The notes beneath the pieces were generated by a model. The model ran no database searches and was not told the origin of the DNA. It saw nothing but the letters and a program-made list of their open reading frames with translations. Below, piece after piece: positions 63,841 to 64,000 of a stretch of DNA of 64,000 nt. A program made the position numbers and the translations under genes. How positions within the stretch are numbered: the stretch's first letter is position 1; the number at the start of each line of letters is the position of its first letter. Source of the DNA: Theobroma cacao (lineage: Eukaryota; Streptophyta; Magnoliopsida; Malvales; Malvaceae); the NCBI RefSeq assembly GCF_000208745.1, contig NC_030854.1:31363797-31427796 (forward strand). Direction: 5' to 3'.

Positions 63841-64000
63841 CCGAATTAGGTCAACATGTTTGGTTCGTGGAAAGTGTGAGATAAATGAACGTGGTTAAGG
63901 AAATTTTAGGGGAAAAGAAAATGAAATAGAAAATTAAAAGTCCTCCTTGTTTGGAGGAAACATGGAAACCAAAGAAGAGAATTTTTTTTTATCACAATTT

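Noticed and set aside
1..64000. tRNA, rRNA, CRISPR array or bacterial-type operon
   Set aside because: No cloverleaf A/B-box pairs, rRNA-like stretch, regular spacer-repeat array or tightly packed same-strand genes were seen by eye.

Overview
This window is nuclear DNA from a flowering plant, most likely a eudicot. The genes have many exons, with GT-AG introns (one GC-AG) and plastid transit-like N-termini. Intergenic DNA is very AT-rich and carries LTR, LINE, hAT-like and MITE remnants. All proteins I recognise belong to plant families. The species cannot be fixed from the sequence alone. Exon models were built by hand from splice sites, reading frame and recalled family conservation; transcript support was not available.

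Layout. Positions 1-251 look like the end of a copia-type LTR. Two pentatricopeptide repeat (PPR) genes are divergent (1440-3859 minus; 4344-10792 plus, the EMB1270 orthologue with a C-terminal SMR-like domain) and share a 484-bp intergenic promoter. At 11771-14471 lies a plastid-like membrane protein with a zinc ribbon, followed by a small unresolved gene near 15.1-15.6 kb. At 16585-21906 (minus) is a PWWP/Tudor-like nuclear protein of the At1g51745 type. A TE-rich interval follows (22.5-26.4 kb), including a 5'-truncated LINE with a 15-bp target-site duplication. At 27031-30005 is an unrecognised nuclear-like protein with basic and acidic tracts, then a degenerate minisatellite (30.7-31.3 kb). 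At 33928-35215 (minus) is a conserved 85-residue protein, and at 36054-50558 (minus) a 25-exon TOPLESS-related corepressor whose intron 18 contains a MITE. A 6.7-kb AT-rich stretch leads to a nearly full-length CYP89A-type cytochrome P450 pseudogene (58336-59898, minus). The right end holds decayed LINE sequence on the minus strand.

Functionally the genes are independent, as expected in a plant genome: organelle RNA metabolism (two PPRs), chromatin and transcription (PWWP protein, TOPLESS-related), and several conserved proteins of unknown role. I see no operon-like cluster, CRISPR or defence system, and nothing I would call a new multi-gene system. The most useful observations are gene-structure anomalies: the GC-AG intron, a frame conflict in the PWWP gene, and a P450 broken by one stop plus loss of the start. 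Several datable transposon insertions are also worth noting.
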